Shown: positions 18,573-27,172 of the stretch, in pieces
Position numbering within the stretch: position 1 is the stretch's first letter
Layout of the letters: the number at the start of each line of letters is the position of its first letter
Program-made: the position numbers and the translations under genes
The notes under the pieces: generated by a model
Database searches by the model: none
What the model saw: the letters and a program-made list of their open reading frames with translations, nothing else
What the model was told of the DNA's origin: nothing
Source of the DNA: an uncultured Polaribacter sp.
GTDB taxonomy: Bacteria > Bacteroidota > Bacteroidia > Flavobacteriales > Flavobacteriaceae
Assembly (NCBI RefSeq): GCF_947495205.1
Contig: NZ_CANLXV010000003.1
Location: forward strand, 217,841 to 281,840
Direction of reading: 5' to 3'
Length of the DNA stretch: 64,000 nucleotides

Positions 18573-18757
18573 TGGAACAAGAACATTTTTTTCAATGCCC
18601 ATATTGTTGGGAAGAAATTTCTATGATTTTAGACAGCAGTGTGCGCCAACAAACCTATATAGAAGATTGCGAAGTTTGTTGCAATCCCATAGAAATAACA
18701 CCAAGTTTTAATGATGGAGAACTCATTGGTTTTCAATCTCAAAGCATAGAACAATAA
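18572..18757 (+). CDS. CPXCG motif-containing cysteine-rich protein, GTG start
   Basis: 61 residues. Two Cys pairs, CPYC (9-12) and CEVCC (33-37), match the small CPXCG family thought to bind zinc in a ribbon. The motifs CWEEISMILDSS and C-N-P-I-E-I are characteristic. Its function is unknown. The start is GTG at 18572, directly after the TAG of the upstream fragment. Confidence 0.85.
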   Translation: MEQEHFFQCPYCWEEISMILDSSVRQQTYIEDCEVCCNPIEITPSFNDGELIGFQSQSIEQ

Positions 18758-18765
18758 TTTTTAGA

Positions 18766-18841
18766 AGCTGTTTCCTGCTTTCACTACTCGCTTTGCACAA
18801 AAAAGTGCAAGAGCTCAAACAGACCGTTCAATCAGGGCTAG
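18766..18841. repeat. Interspersed palindromic repeat (flavobacterial REP-like)
   Basis: The unit folds: CTGTTT (18768-18773) pairs with AAACAG (18817-18822), and inside it TTGCAC (18793-18798) pairs with GTGCAA (18805-18810) around AAAAAA. The flanking sequence (TTCCTGCTTTC, CGTTCAATCAGGGCTAGC) resembles, from memory, a repeat widespread between genes in Flavobacteriaceae. It lies between converging genes and is not coding. No second copy was found in this window. Confidence 0.5.
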
Positions 18842-18893
18842 CACCGTTGGTTAGTTTTCTGCTTTTAGAAGAAATTTAAGATTATTTAAAAAC

Positions 18894-19598
18894 TTATTGC
18901 AACGGATTTTGCCAAGAAAAACGCTCAAACAAAGTAAGCCAATCTTTAGGAAAAGGCGCTTTTAAAAGTAATTTCTCTAATGTAAACGGGTGTTGAAATT
19001 CTAATTTACCAGCATGTAAAAACAACTTGTCACAATTTAACTTTTCAGCAAACATTATATTATGGTTTTTATCGCCATATTTAGGATCGCCAAGTAAAGG
19101 ATGACTAATTTTATTGCAATGCACTCTTAATTGGTGCATTCTTCCCGTTTGCGGTTTCATTTCTATTAAAGAATATCTAGAAGAATCGTAAGGTTTTACA
19201 GGAATCTCTAAAGTAATGTTGGCCAACGTTTTTAAATACGTTAGCGCCTCTTTATGAACATTGGCATCTCTACCTTTTACAGGCGAATCTATTTTTTTTT
19301 CATCTGGAGAAAAACCACGAACAATACCAAAATATACCTTTTCAATAGCGTTATTGGTAAACAATTCTTGAAATTTAGAAATAAAACTTTTTTCTTTTGC
19401 CAAAAGAATAATTCCAGATGTTTTTCTATCTAATCTATGAATTGGGTAAGTTTTAAAACCTTTTTCCCTTTCAATACTTTGTAAAAGAGCAGTTTCTTCT
19501 GCAACATTTCTAGAATGATGAGCATGATGTACCAACATATTATTCGGTTTACTAACGCATAAGATGTATTCATCTTCAAAAAGAACAGTTATACTCAT
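18894..19598 (-). CDS. RluA-family pseudouridine synthase (TruC-like)
   Basis: 234 residues. The catalytic block HRLDRKTSGIILLAK carries the family Asp, and the second block PQTGRMHQLRVH and LLGDPKYGD are intact. With no S4 domain and this length it resembles tRNA pseudouridine synthase C, which modifies U65 of tRNAs; the exact target is inferred. It is a single gene converging on the CPXCG gene. Confidence 0.88.
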   Translation of the reverse strand: MSITVLFEDEYILCVSKPNNMLVHHAHHSRNVAEETALLQSIEREKGFKTYPIHRLDRKTSGIILLAKEKSFISKFQELFTNNAIEKVYFGIVRGFSPDEKKIDSPVKGRDANVHKEALTYLKTLANITLEIPVKPYDSSRYSLIEMKPQTGRMHQLRVHCNKISHPLLGDPKYGDKNHNIMFAEKLNCDKLFLHAGKLEFQHPFTLEKLLLKAPFPKDWLTLFERFSWQNPLQ

Positions 19599-19754
19599 TG
19601 TAGGTTTTTAAATTTCAAAAATAGTATTTAATTTATAGAGTTAATTGTAAGGAAGTATCAATTTTTAATACCAATTATATAACCTTTACTTTTATGATAA
19701 TTTTAAAACTAAACTTTAATTAAAGTTGTAATTTTAACTACTAAATACAAGAAA

Positions 19755-20300
19755 ATGAGAATAGTACTACTCTTTATAATAACTGGTTTTATAAGTTGTG
19801 TAAGCGCAAAACATAGCGCTACAGGCGCAGAAAAAAGTTTTTTAGAAAAAATAGTTTCAGAAAAAAAATTCGAAGTAGTGTTTGATAATGCAAACCCTTT
19901 AGCCGTTAATAGATTAATTGCTCTAGAGGGTTTATTGCCACCAGGAAGTAATGCAGCAAGCATAAATTTGGTAGGAAATTCAAATTATTTTAGAGTAGAA
20001 AAAGATAGCTTATCTATGTATATCCCTTATTATGGAGAACAACAAATAGCTAGAGGTTATAATGAAGATCCTGGTATTAAATTTAATGGAAAGCCTTCAA
20101 AAACAGCAATAACATACAATAGTAAAAAAGAAGCATACATTATTAAGTATTGGGCAAAGTCTGCCATAGAAAATTATATGTTAACCCTAACTTTGTACGC
20201 TAATAAAAGTGCTTTTTTAAGCGTAAATAGTAGTCACAGAACCAATATAAATTACAATGGTTCTTGGAAAGAATTGCCAGATAAATTAAAGGAGAAATAA
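19755..20300 (+). CDS. DUF4251 domain-containing lipoprotein
   Basis: 181 residues. The signal peptide MRIVLLFIITGFISC gives lipidated Cys15. The body follows the DUF4251 pattern, including FEVVFDNANP near the start and the IPYYGEQQIARGY motif in the middle. The family is specific to Bacteroidetes and has no known activity. It converges on the DUF58 gene with only 11 bases between stops. Confidence 0.82.
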   Translation: MRIVLLFIITGFISCVSAKHSATGAEKSFLEKIVSEKKFEVVFDNANPLAVNRLIALEGLLPPGSNAASINLVGNSNYFRVEKDSLSMYIPYYGEQQIARGYNEDPGIKFNGKPSKTAITYNSKKEAYIIKYWAKSAIENYMLTLTLYANKSAFLSVNSSHRTNINYNGSWKELPDKLKEK

Positions 20301-20311
20301 ACAAATGTTAA

Positions 20312-21643
20312 CTACAAACCTCTAGATTTTAATTCTAAATATTTGTTTACAGTATCTCCTGTTAAATTTTCTGGCGTTGTTAAAACAGCAGCAATGCCGT
20401 ATTTTTTCAATTCGTTTACAATGCTTATTTTTTCATACATAAATTTTTCTGCAATTATGCTATCGTAAACTTCTTGTAAATTATCTGTTTTAGAGTTTAT
20501 TAAGGCATTTAGTGCAGTATTTTTAAAGAAAACTACTAAAACCAAGTGGTTTTTTGCCAAAGCCCGTAAATAATTAATTTGACGATTTAAACCATCCATA
20601 GTTTCAAAATTGGTAAAAACAATTAACAAACTTCTATGGGTAATTTTACGCTTTACAACGTTGTATAAACCGCCAAAATCCGACTCAGAAAAATCTGTTT
20701 TTAAATTATACAATGCCTCAGAAATTAATCGCATTTGACTGTTTCTTTTTTCTGCAACCACCAAATCTTCTAACTTTTTAGAAAAAGACAACATGCCCGC
20801 TTTGTCTTGTTTTCTTAAAATAATGTTGCTAATTGCTAAAGTGGCATTTATTGCATAATCTAATAAACTAAGACCGTTAAACTGCATTTGCATGGCACGT
20901 CCTTTGTCTATTATAGTATAAACAGGTTGCGATTTTTCTTCTACATATTGGTTCACCATTAATTGATTGCGTTTTGCAGTAGCTTTCCAGTTTAAGGTTC
21001 TAATATCATCACCAGAAACGTATTCTTTAATTTGTTCAAACTCTAAAGAGTGCCCAATTCTTCTTATTTTTTTTGTGCCATAACTAATGGCATTATTATG
21101 AAACGCTTTAAAATCGAAGTTTTTAAATTTTAAAAAGGAAGGATAACATTTTAAAACAACAGCTTGCCCTAAAACATATTTTTTAGTAGCCAATTGCAAA
21201 GGTGTATTTGTATAAATATTGGTTTCACCAAAATTATAAACACCTCTTTCTGTTGGTTTTACATCATAAAAAAAAGTTTTTACTTGATTTGGTAAAACAT
21301 CTAAAGGAAAAATAAAATCTCTTTTTTGAAATTGAAATGGCAATTCTTCTATTATAGATAAATGACTCTTAAATGGATAGCTATTTTTTAAAACAATCGT
21401 AATTTTATTCACATCTCCATTAGACAAACGTTCAGGTAAATTTCTTTGTAAAGTTATTCCGTTTTTTAAACGATATAGCAAAAAAATATCAATGAAGGTT
21501 AAAAGATAAAGTATAAAAAGTAAAACCTTTGCCACCAGAAAAAATAAAGGCACAAAAAAACCAACCACAAACAATACAGCTACAATGCCTAGAGCGTAGA
21601 AAAAACGATTGTTTAAAAAAAGTGACTTATAAAGATTTTTCAA
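20312..21643 (-). CDS. DUF58 domain-containing protein
   Basis: 443 residues. Two membrane helices lie near the N-terminus (about 12-60), followed by a cytoplasmic part with the DUF58 signature GHSLEFEQIKEYVSGDDIRTLNWKATAKRNQLMVNQY (about 195-235) and a VWA-like region. DUF58 proteins go with MoxR ATPases, as here, in chaperone/maturation modules. Last gene of the operon; a 7-base tandem repeat lies between it and the MoxR gene. Confidence 0.9.
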   Translation of the reverse strand: MKNLYKSLFLNNRFFYALGIVAVLFVVGFFVPLFFLVAKVLLFILYLLTFIDIFLLYRLKNGITLQRNLPERLSNGDVNKITIVLKNSYPFKSHLSIIEELPFQFQKRDFIFPLDVLPNQVKTFFYDVKPTERGVYNFGETNIYTNTPLQLATKKYVLGQAVVLKCYPSFLKFKNFDFKAFHNNAISYGTKKIRRIGHSLEFEQIKEYVSGDDIRTLNWKATAKRNQLMVNQYVEEKSQPVYTIIDKGRAMQMQFNGLSLLDYAINATLAISNIILRKQDKAGMLSFSKKLEDLVVAEKRNSQMRLISEALYNLKTDFSESDFGGLYNVVKRKITHRSLLIVFTNFETMDGLNRQINYLRALAKNHLVLVVFFKNTALNALINSKTDNLQEVYDSIIAEKFMYEKISIVNELKKYGIAAVLTTPENLTGDTVNKYLELKSRGL

Positions 21644-21652
21644 TTTTATGGT

Positions 21653-21699
21653 TTTTAACTTTTAACTTTTGACTTTTGACTTTTGACCTTTGACTTTTG
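21653..21699. repeat. Tandem heptamer repeat (TTTTRAC, six copies)
   Basis: TTTTAAC twice, TTTTGAC three times and CTTTGAC once run head to tail from 21653 to 21694, followed by TTTTG. The array lies 10 bases upstream of the DUF58 start on the minus strand. A copy change would alter the leader spacing by 7 bases per unit. Confidence 0.75.
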
Positions 21700-21756
21700 T
21701 TTTTTTTGTTTGTGGTTGCTGTTTATTACCATCAACTAAAACCAAACAATTCTTAA

Positions 21757-22776
21757 TTATCTTGGTATTTCTACAGCCTCAATAATCTGATTGATAATTT
21801 GTTTGCTTGTAACACCTTCCATTTCTCTTTCTGGTGTTACAATTACACGATGCTCTAAAACAGGAATTGTAGCATTTTTTATATCTTCTGGTGTTACAAA
21901 ATCTCTACCAGCTATTGCTGCAAATGCTTTACTTGCAGCTAAAATTGCAATACTAGCTCTTGGCGATGCACCCAAATATAAAAACGAATTGGAACGTGTA
22001 TTTACTACAATATTAGTAATGTACTTTATTAGGTTTTCTTCAATAGTTACTTGCGTTACTAAATTTCTGAATTCCAATATTTTAGCACCAGAAATTACGG
22101 TTTCTATTTTACTAGTTTTGGTAACTTCTTTTAGCGCTTGTTCTCTAAGAATAATTTCAAATTCTTCTGCTGCATTTGGATATTCAACATTAATTTTAAA
22201 TAAAAAACGATCTAATTGTGCTTCTGGTAATCTGTACGTTCCTTCTTGCTCAATTGGGTTTTGTGTTGCCAAAACCATAAAAGGTAAATCCATTTTATAA
22301 GTGGTACCATCTATAGTTACTTGTTGTTCTTCCATAACCTCAAATAAAGCGGCTTGTGTTTTGGCAGGGGCTCTATTAATTTCATCAATTAAAATCATAT
22401 TCGAAAAAATAGGTCCTTTTTTAAACTCAAACTCTGTGTTTTTTTGATTGTAAACAGAAGTTCCTAAAATATCTGAAGGCATTAAATCAGGGGTAAACTG
22501 AATTCTACTAAAATCAATAGCAATAGTTTTAGAAAGTAATTTTGCAGTAATTGTTTTTGCCACTCCAGGAACACCTTCAATTAACACATGACCATCAGAA
22601 AGTAAGGCAACCAATAAAAGATCTAGCATATTTTTTTGCCCCACAATTACCTTTTTTAATTGTGTTTTTATTTGATGTACATTTTCTTGTAATTCACTTA
22701 AATCTATTCTATTGGTAAATGCCAAATCTGCATTATTTTCTTCCGGATTTGTATTCTCTATATTTGGTGTTTCCAT
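21757..22776 (-). CDS. MoxR family AAA ATPase
   Basis: 339 residues: Walker A GVPGVAKT, Walker B LIDEINRA, sensor 1 ATQNP, arginine-finger region EAQLDRF and the C-terminal AAA lid. MoxR ATPases remodel or activate partner proteins together with DUF58/VWA proteins. It is encoded between DUF4350 (2 bases upstream) and DUF58, the usual Bacteroidetes order. Confidence 0.94.
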   Translation of the reverse strand: METPNIENTNPEENNADLAFTNRIDLSELQENVHQIKTQLKKVIVGQKNMLDLLLVALLSDGHVLIEGVPGVAKTITAKLLSKTIAIDFSRIQFTPDLMPSDILGTSVYNQKNTEFEFKKGPIFSNMILIDEINRAPAKTQAALFEVMEEQQVTIDGTTYKMDLPFMVLATQNPIEQEGTYRLPEAQLDRFLFKINVEYPNAAEEFEIILREQALKEVTKTSKIETVISGAKILEFRNLVTQVTIEENLIKYITNIVVNTRSNSFLYLGASPRASIAILAASKAFAAIAGRDFVTPEDIKNATIPVLEHRVIVTPEREMEGVTSKQIINQIIEAVEIPR

Positions 22777-22778
22777 AG

Positions 22779-23987
22779 TTATTTGTTTAAGAATTTTTCT
22801 ATCATTTTATGTAATACAATTAGCTCTTCTTCAGAACATTCGGTTTTTTTATTTAAAGCGATAATTGTATGTATTAAATATTTTGTTTTTTGCAAATCAT
22901 TGCCCGATTTTAAGGCTAATTTCATCATAAAATCGGCATTTAAATTGTTGGTATTTAGTAAATATTTAGAACGAATTTTTGCCAAGAAAAACGCTATTTT
23001 TTTGTCTACTAAATTTTTGTGATCCCCTTCATTTAAATACAAATTAGAAATGGTTTGTGTAAAGGCAACCGTTGTATTTTTTAATTCATTTATAATAGGT
23101 ATGGCACGTTGTTTTCTTCTTGCGTTAAAAAGCATAAATAACAATAAACCTATAAAAGAAACCACTAAAAACCAAGTTAAGGTTTTATGTTTTAAAAAGA
23201 ATTTAAAAATAGAAGGTTCTTTAGGTTTTGAGCCATAAGTGCTGTTTTTAATATGTTTATCCCATAAAATAGTTTGATTAGGAAGGTAAGAAAACAGATT
23301 TTCTACATAATTTTCTTTATCATTTAAAAGATAATAGTTAGTAAACACTACAGGATTTAAATGCAGGTAAAAAGCACCTTTACCATGATAGATTTTTATA
23401 AAATTTGGCAAATTTTCTCCTCCAATTTCTGTGGTTCCTAAAACAATGGTTTTGTTTGTATTGTATTCTAAAAAATAGGCTGTTCTAATGTTTCTTTCAA
23501 AATTAAAAACGGTGTCTTTAAATGCTTTGTTTTTTAACGAAAACTTACCCGATAATTTTTTTAAATTGGCTCTGTTGTATGCCATTTTATCTAAAGAGTT
23601 GGTTGTAAATTCTAAAGCATCTTTAAAATCTTTTCTAAAATAATTTAAAGCAATAAAAGCTGTATTTCCGTTTTTAACAAATTCTAACAAAGCTTTATTA
23701 CCTTCTTTATTTTGTTTTAAAGCAAGGTCTTTTATAAGAATATAACTTTTTTTAGCAATAGAATCTTCGTTGTAATGAAACAAAGTATAATCGTAAAAAT
23801 GTTCTTTTAAAATTTCTATATGTTGATTTTCAAATACATTTTCAGCTTCATTAAAAATAATATAATTACCAAACGGACTTTTTTCTTTTTCTTTATAATT
23901 TTCTGTCCAATTGGTTTTATTACAACTAGAAAAACATAGCATTACCATTAGAAAACTTAACAAATAATAGTACTTTTTATGCATCAT
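22779..23987 (-). CDS. DUF4350 domain-containing lipoprotein with membrane anchor
   Basis: 402 residues. The lipobox LMVMLCFSSC gives lipidated Cys22. An extracytoplasmic domain (about 25-265) contains the DUF4350 start SPFGNYIIFNEAENVF, and a membrane helix follows (about 270-288, WFLVVSFIGLLLFML), then a cytoplasmic C-terminal helical part. It overlaps the stop of the DUF4129 gene at ATGATG, so start 23987 or 23984 is possible. It probably forms a membrane complex with DUF4129, SpoIIM and MoxR proteins. Confidence 0.85.
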   Translation of the reverse strand: MMHKKYYYLLSFLMVMLCFSSCNKTNWTENYKEKEKSPFGNYIIFNEAENVFENQHIEILKEHFYDYTLFHYNEDSIAKKSYILIKDLALKQNKEGNKALLEFVKNGNTAFIALNYFRKDFKDALEFTTNSLDKMAYNRANLKKLSGKFSLKNKAFKDTVFNFERNIRTAYFLEYNTNKTIVLGTTEIGGENLPNFIKIYHGKGAFYLHLNPVVFTNYYLLNDKENYVENLFSYLPNQTILWDKHIKNSTYGSKPKEPSIFKFFLKHKTLTWFLVVSFIGLLLFMLFNARRKQRAIPIINELKNTTVAFTQTISNLYLNEGDHKNLVDKKIAFFLAKIRSKYLLNTNNLNADFMMKLALKSGNDLQKTKYLIHTIIALNKKTECSEEELIVLHKMIEKFLNK

Positions 23988-24718
23988 TTTGTTAGGGTTT
24001 TAAAGGATACATATTTAGCTTGTACTTGGTAAAAGTCTGTAGCTTCAATAGAAAATTCGCCATACCAAACATAAGTGTATATGTAAGACAGGTAAGAGAA
24101 AGCATCTCTAACTTCTCCTTTTTCTAATTCAAATTTATACTCAGTATTGGTTTTGTCTTTATGATAATCTATTAATTTTTTACTAGACAAATCTTTTAAA
24201 ATCAACAAATAATGATAACGAATTGCCAATCTATAATTTGTGTTTTCTATGGCGTTTTTTAATAAATTTTCTAAATCTATTTCATGAATATCGTCTTCTT
24301 CATAAATTAATTTTTCTGCTACTTTTTTGTTTCCTTTTTTAAAATTGAAGAAATTTAATTCTGCTCCTAAAACCAACTTCAATATTATAAACACAACAAA
24401 ACCACCCAATAAAAACGGAAAAATGGTTTGTAAAAAAGAGGCAATTATTTTTAAGAATTTTAAATTTGGTGGAGTAGAGGGTTTTTGTTCTTTAATTTCT
24501 TCTTCAACATAAATAAAATCTTTGTTATTATATTTTTGCTTTAAATTTTCTTTAAAGTTGCGTTGTTTTGTGTAGTTTATCGATTTTACATATTTGGTAG
24601 TATCCTGTACAACAAAAGCGTTTTCTGTTGCTATAAAAGTACTGTCTTTTACTTTTTCTTGCGAAAAACCAAACCTAGTAATTAGTAGTAACAAAAAATA
24701 AACGAGTACCTTTTTCAT
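23984..24718 (-). CDS. DUF4129 domain-containing membrane protein
   Basis: 244 residues: a signal peptide (about 1-19), an extracytoplasmic stretch, one membrane helix (about 95-117, FLLGGFVVFIILKLVLGAEL) and a cytoplasmic DUF4129 domain ending AFSYLSYIYTYVWYGEFSI. It overlaps its neighbours by one base (TAATG) at the start and ATGA at the end. Part of the SpoIIM-DUF4129-DUF4350-MoxR-DUF58 operon. Confidence 0.88.
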   Translation of the reverse strand: MKKVLVYFLLLLITRFGFSQEKVKDSTFIATENAFVVQDTTKYVKSINYTKQRNFKENLKQKYNNKDFIYVEEEIKEQKPSTPPNLKFLKIIASFLQTIFPFLLGGFVVFIILKLVLGAELNFFNFKKGNKKVAEKLIYEEDDIHEIDLENLLKNAIENTNYRLAIRYHYLLILKDLSSKKLIDYHKDKTNTEYKFELEKGEVRDAFSYLSYIYTYVWYGEFSIEATDFYQVQAKYVSFKTLTK

Positions 24719-25683
24719 TAACGCAATTGGTGTTTTTGAGCCACCTTAAATGGTAAAATTAAATAGTAATAGCCAATAGAAACCAAGCTGAATATAATAA
24801 TTGCAAAACAAACAAAAGTGGGCATTATATTAGAATAACGCGTTACATAACCTTCTAAAAAAGCGGCAGCAATGGTAAAAGGAATGGTGCTGATAAAAAT
24901 ATAAAATGCGTCTCGCATGCCAATTTTAAAAGATTGCAAACGTTTTAAAGTACCAGGAAATAAAATACTAGCACCAATAATATAACCGGTTGCTGCTTCT
25001 ATAATAATGCCAAAGATTTCATAAGTACCATGTATCCAAATGCCTTTAATACTATCAAAAAGACTGTTTTGTTGATAAAAAAAAGCTTGAAATACAGCTA
25101 CCATAATTCCGTTTACAACCACATAATAACCAGTGCCTAAACCTAAAAATAAACCCGATAAAAACATGTTTAAACCCACTCTTTGGTTATTGTTATAAAT
25201 GCCTATAAATGTGCCCCAATTGCTACCACCTTTATAAATGGCCATAGCATCGCCACTTTCAATGTTTTCTAGCGTTTGGTCTATATAATCATTTCCTAAA
25301 ATTTGTCTGGCAAATGTTTCATCATTAAAAGTTGACAGTAAACCGATAAAAAAACAGATAAAAAAGAAGGCAAAAGATAAATAAAAGTATTTTCTATATT
25401 GATAGGCGAGTAGGGGCACCTTATCAAAAAAGAAATATAAAAAAGCGTTTTGATCTCTTCTTTTGGTTTGGTACACCTTATCAAAACTATGTTTTGCCAA
25501 TTTATTTAAATAGGTGGTAACCTTACTTTTAGAGTAATAGGTTTGTGCATATGCCAAATCATTCATGATTTTTATATGCAGGTTGGCTATGTTGTCTGGA
25601 CTTTTTTTAGTTTTATTTGAAATAACTTGTTCAAATTCGAGCCATTTTTCTTTATTTTGCTTAATAAAAGCGATCTCTCTCAT
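24718..25683 (-). CDS. Stage II sporulation protein M (SpoIIM) family membrane protein
   Basis: 321 residues. A cytoplasmic N-terminal helical region (1-100) precedes about six membrane helices from about residue 104 on. The family's glycine-rich segment (GLFLGLGTGYYVVVNGIMV) and the WIHGTYEIFGIIIEAATGY motif are present. No sporulation is implied, as the family is common in Bacteroidetes next to RDD and MoxR genes. First gene of the operon. Its ATG is only 22 bases from the divergent RDD start. Confidence 0.9.
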   Translation of the reverse strand: MREIAFIKQNKEKWLEFEQVISNKTKKSPDNIANLHIKIMNDLAYAQTYYSKSKVTTYLNKLAKHSFDKVYQTKRRDQNAFLYFFFDKVPLLAYQYRKYFYLSFAFFFICFFIGLLSTFNDETFARQILGNDYIDQTLENIESGDAMAIYKGGSNWGTFIGIYNNNQRVGLNMFLSGLFLGLGTGYYVVVNGIMVAVFQAFFYQQNSLFDSIKGIWIHGTYEIFGIIIEAATGYIIGASILFPGTLKRLQSFKIGMRDAFYIFISTIPFTIAAAFLEGYVTRYSNIMPTFVCFAIIIFSLVSIGYYYLILPFKVAQKHQLR

Positions 25684-25705
25684 TAAGAGCGAATTTAATC
25701 ATTGC

Positions 25706-26521
25706 ATGAAAACACTCCAAATAAAAACGGCTCAAAATGTAAATATAAAATTTACTGTTGCTAATGCAGGCCAACGCTTGTTGGCTTTTGCAATAGATAA
25801 TGTAGTAAAATTTGCTTATGTTTTTTTTATATATTATGTATTTGATTTTCAAGCAATAGAGGGGTTGTATGCCAATGATAATTGGACTAAAAAAGCCATA
25901 AGCATCTTAATTTTAGTGCCTGCAACGTTTTATACATTATACCAAGAAATTTTATTTAGTGGCCAAACGTTGGGTAAAAAATTATTAAATTTAAAAGTAA
26001 TTAATACAGATGGTTTTAAACCCAGTACTACAGATTTTGCAATTCGTTGGTTTTTAAGAATTGTAGATTTTAATTTATTTATATTGCTTGCTGTGTATAT
26101 TTATTCTAGTAACACAGATACAACCAAGCAGGTTTTAATGGGAGTTGTTTTTTTGTTGGGAAAATTGGTGGGATTGTTCTTAATTGTTTTTACGAATAAA
26201 AATCAGCGTTTTGGAGATATAATTGCCAATACCATTGTAATTGATACCAAAGACGCCGCTAAATTTTCTGATACTATTTTAGAAGAATTGGTAGAAACGT
26301 ATAAACCAACGTATCCTAATGTTATTCAATTGTCTGATAATGATGTGCGTATTATTAAAGATACGTTTAAATCTGCTAGAAAGTTTAACGATTATAAAAC
26401 CCAGATTAAATTACGCTCTAAAATTATAGAAGTAACAGGTATTGTGAGTAAACACAAAACAGATGCTGAATTTATAACAGCCATATTAAAAGATTACAAT
26501 TATTATACAGAGAAGATGTAG
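25706..26521 (+). CDS. RDD family membrane protein
   Basis: 272 residues from the ATG at 25706. The RDD signature is present: AGQRLLAFAIDNVVKF (Arg, Asp), GQTLGKKLLNLKV and FAIRWFLRIVD, within about four membrane helices. The frame is open from 25565 but that would overlap the divergent SpoIIM gene. RDD proteins are often linked to this MoxR/SpoIIM cluster; transport function is suspected but unproven. Confidence 0.9.
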   Translation: MKTLQIKTAQNVNIKFTVANAGQRLLAFAIDNVVKFAYVFFIYYVFDFQAIEGLYANDNWTKKAISILILVPATFYTLYQEILFSGQTLGKKLLNLKVINTDGFKPSTTDFAIRWFLRIVDFNLFILLAVYIYSSNTDTTKQVLMGVVFLLGKLVGLFLIVFTNKNQRFGDIIANTIVIDTKDAAKFSDTILEELVETYKPTYPNVIQLSDNDVRIIKDTFKSARKFNDYKTQIKLRSKIIEVTGIVSKHKTDAEFITAILKDYNYYTEKM

Positions 26522-26571
26522 TTTATAGTTTGTTTTGGGATTGTAAAATATTCTATTTAACATAATATAAA

Positions 26572-26780
26572 TTATAATACATCATTAAGACTAGTCTGGT
26601 TATTGTCATTGTACATAATTCTAACATTACCGTCATTGGTTGTAGTTTTTAACCAGAAACTAATTGTTTTTGGTAAAAAGGGATTTGAGCTAGTAACTTT
26701 CCAACTAAATTTGCTGTAGGCACTTGAGCATAAGATAAGCTGACAATCAACAACATGAAATAAAGTAGTTTATTTTTCAT
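26572..26780 (-). pseudogene. Broken secreted protein (LamG-type adhesin remnant)
   Basis: An ATG at 26780 starts a clear signal peptide, MKNKLLYFMLLIVSLSYAQ, followed by VPTANLVG, a common start of secreted LamG/concanavalin-like flavobacterial proteins. That frame stops after 43 codons. The next frame encodes SWKVTSSNPFLPKTISFWLK and TTTNDGNVRIMYNDNNQTSL to a TAA at 26572-26574, which looks like the body and end of such a protein. A frameshift and probably a large internal deletion have destroyed it. The domain naming is tentative. Confidence 0.55.
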
Positions 26781-26890
26781 TTTAAATAGTTTATGTATTT
26801 TAAAAATCAAAAGAAAAATTATAATATGAAGTGTTAATATTTTGCTTTATGAATGTCAATATGGCTTTGTGAATGAAAATAAGTAAAACT

Positions 26891-26926
26891 AAAACCCTCA
26901 AAATTCAATTGAATTTTGAGGGTTTT
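26891..26926. terminator. Perfect-palindrome bidirectional terminator
   Basis: A 16-base stem (AAAACCCTCAAAATTC) pairs with its exact complement around AATT, with A and T tails on either side. It lies 21 bases past the stop of the small secreted-protein gene on the minus strand. Confidence 0.85.
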
Positions 26927-26947
26927 ATAATTGTAAAAGATTATAAA

Positions 26948-27157
26948 CTAATTAGCTATTTGTAGAATAAAGTCTTTAATTTTTTTCTGAGACATTAAAC
27001 CATATTGAAAAATTTTGGTTTTGGTTGTTTTACTACCAATAGTTCTTTCTGCCTCAAGCAAATGATAAACCCCATTAATTGCCTTTGTAGGCATTTTATT
27101 TTGAGAATATAATGCAAAATGTAAAATAAAAACAAAAATGTATTTTAAATTTTTCAT
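26948..27157 (-). CDS. Small secreted protein, unknown
   Basis: 69 residues with a signal-peptide-like start (NLKYIFVFILHFALYSQ, cut near residue 19). The remaining 50 residues are basic and have no known motif. It follows the larger secreted-protein gene by 15 bases and is followed by a strong terminator, so it is probably cotranscribed and real. Function unknown. Confidence 0.55.
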   Translation of the reverse strand: MKNLKYIFVFILHFALYSQNKMPTKAINGVYHLLEAERTIGSKTTKTKIFQYGLMSQKKIKDFILQIAN

Positions 27158-27172
27158 GTTATTCTATAACAG

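Noticed and set aside
21653..21699. Heptamer array or other repeats as a CRISPR
   Set aside because: Units are 7 bases with no spacers, no cas gene is in the window, and no other regularly spaced repeats were found.
21791..22300. 169-codon plus-strand frame inside the MoxR gene
   Set aside because: Antisense shadow of the conserved ATPase.
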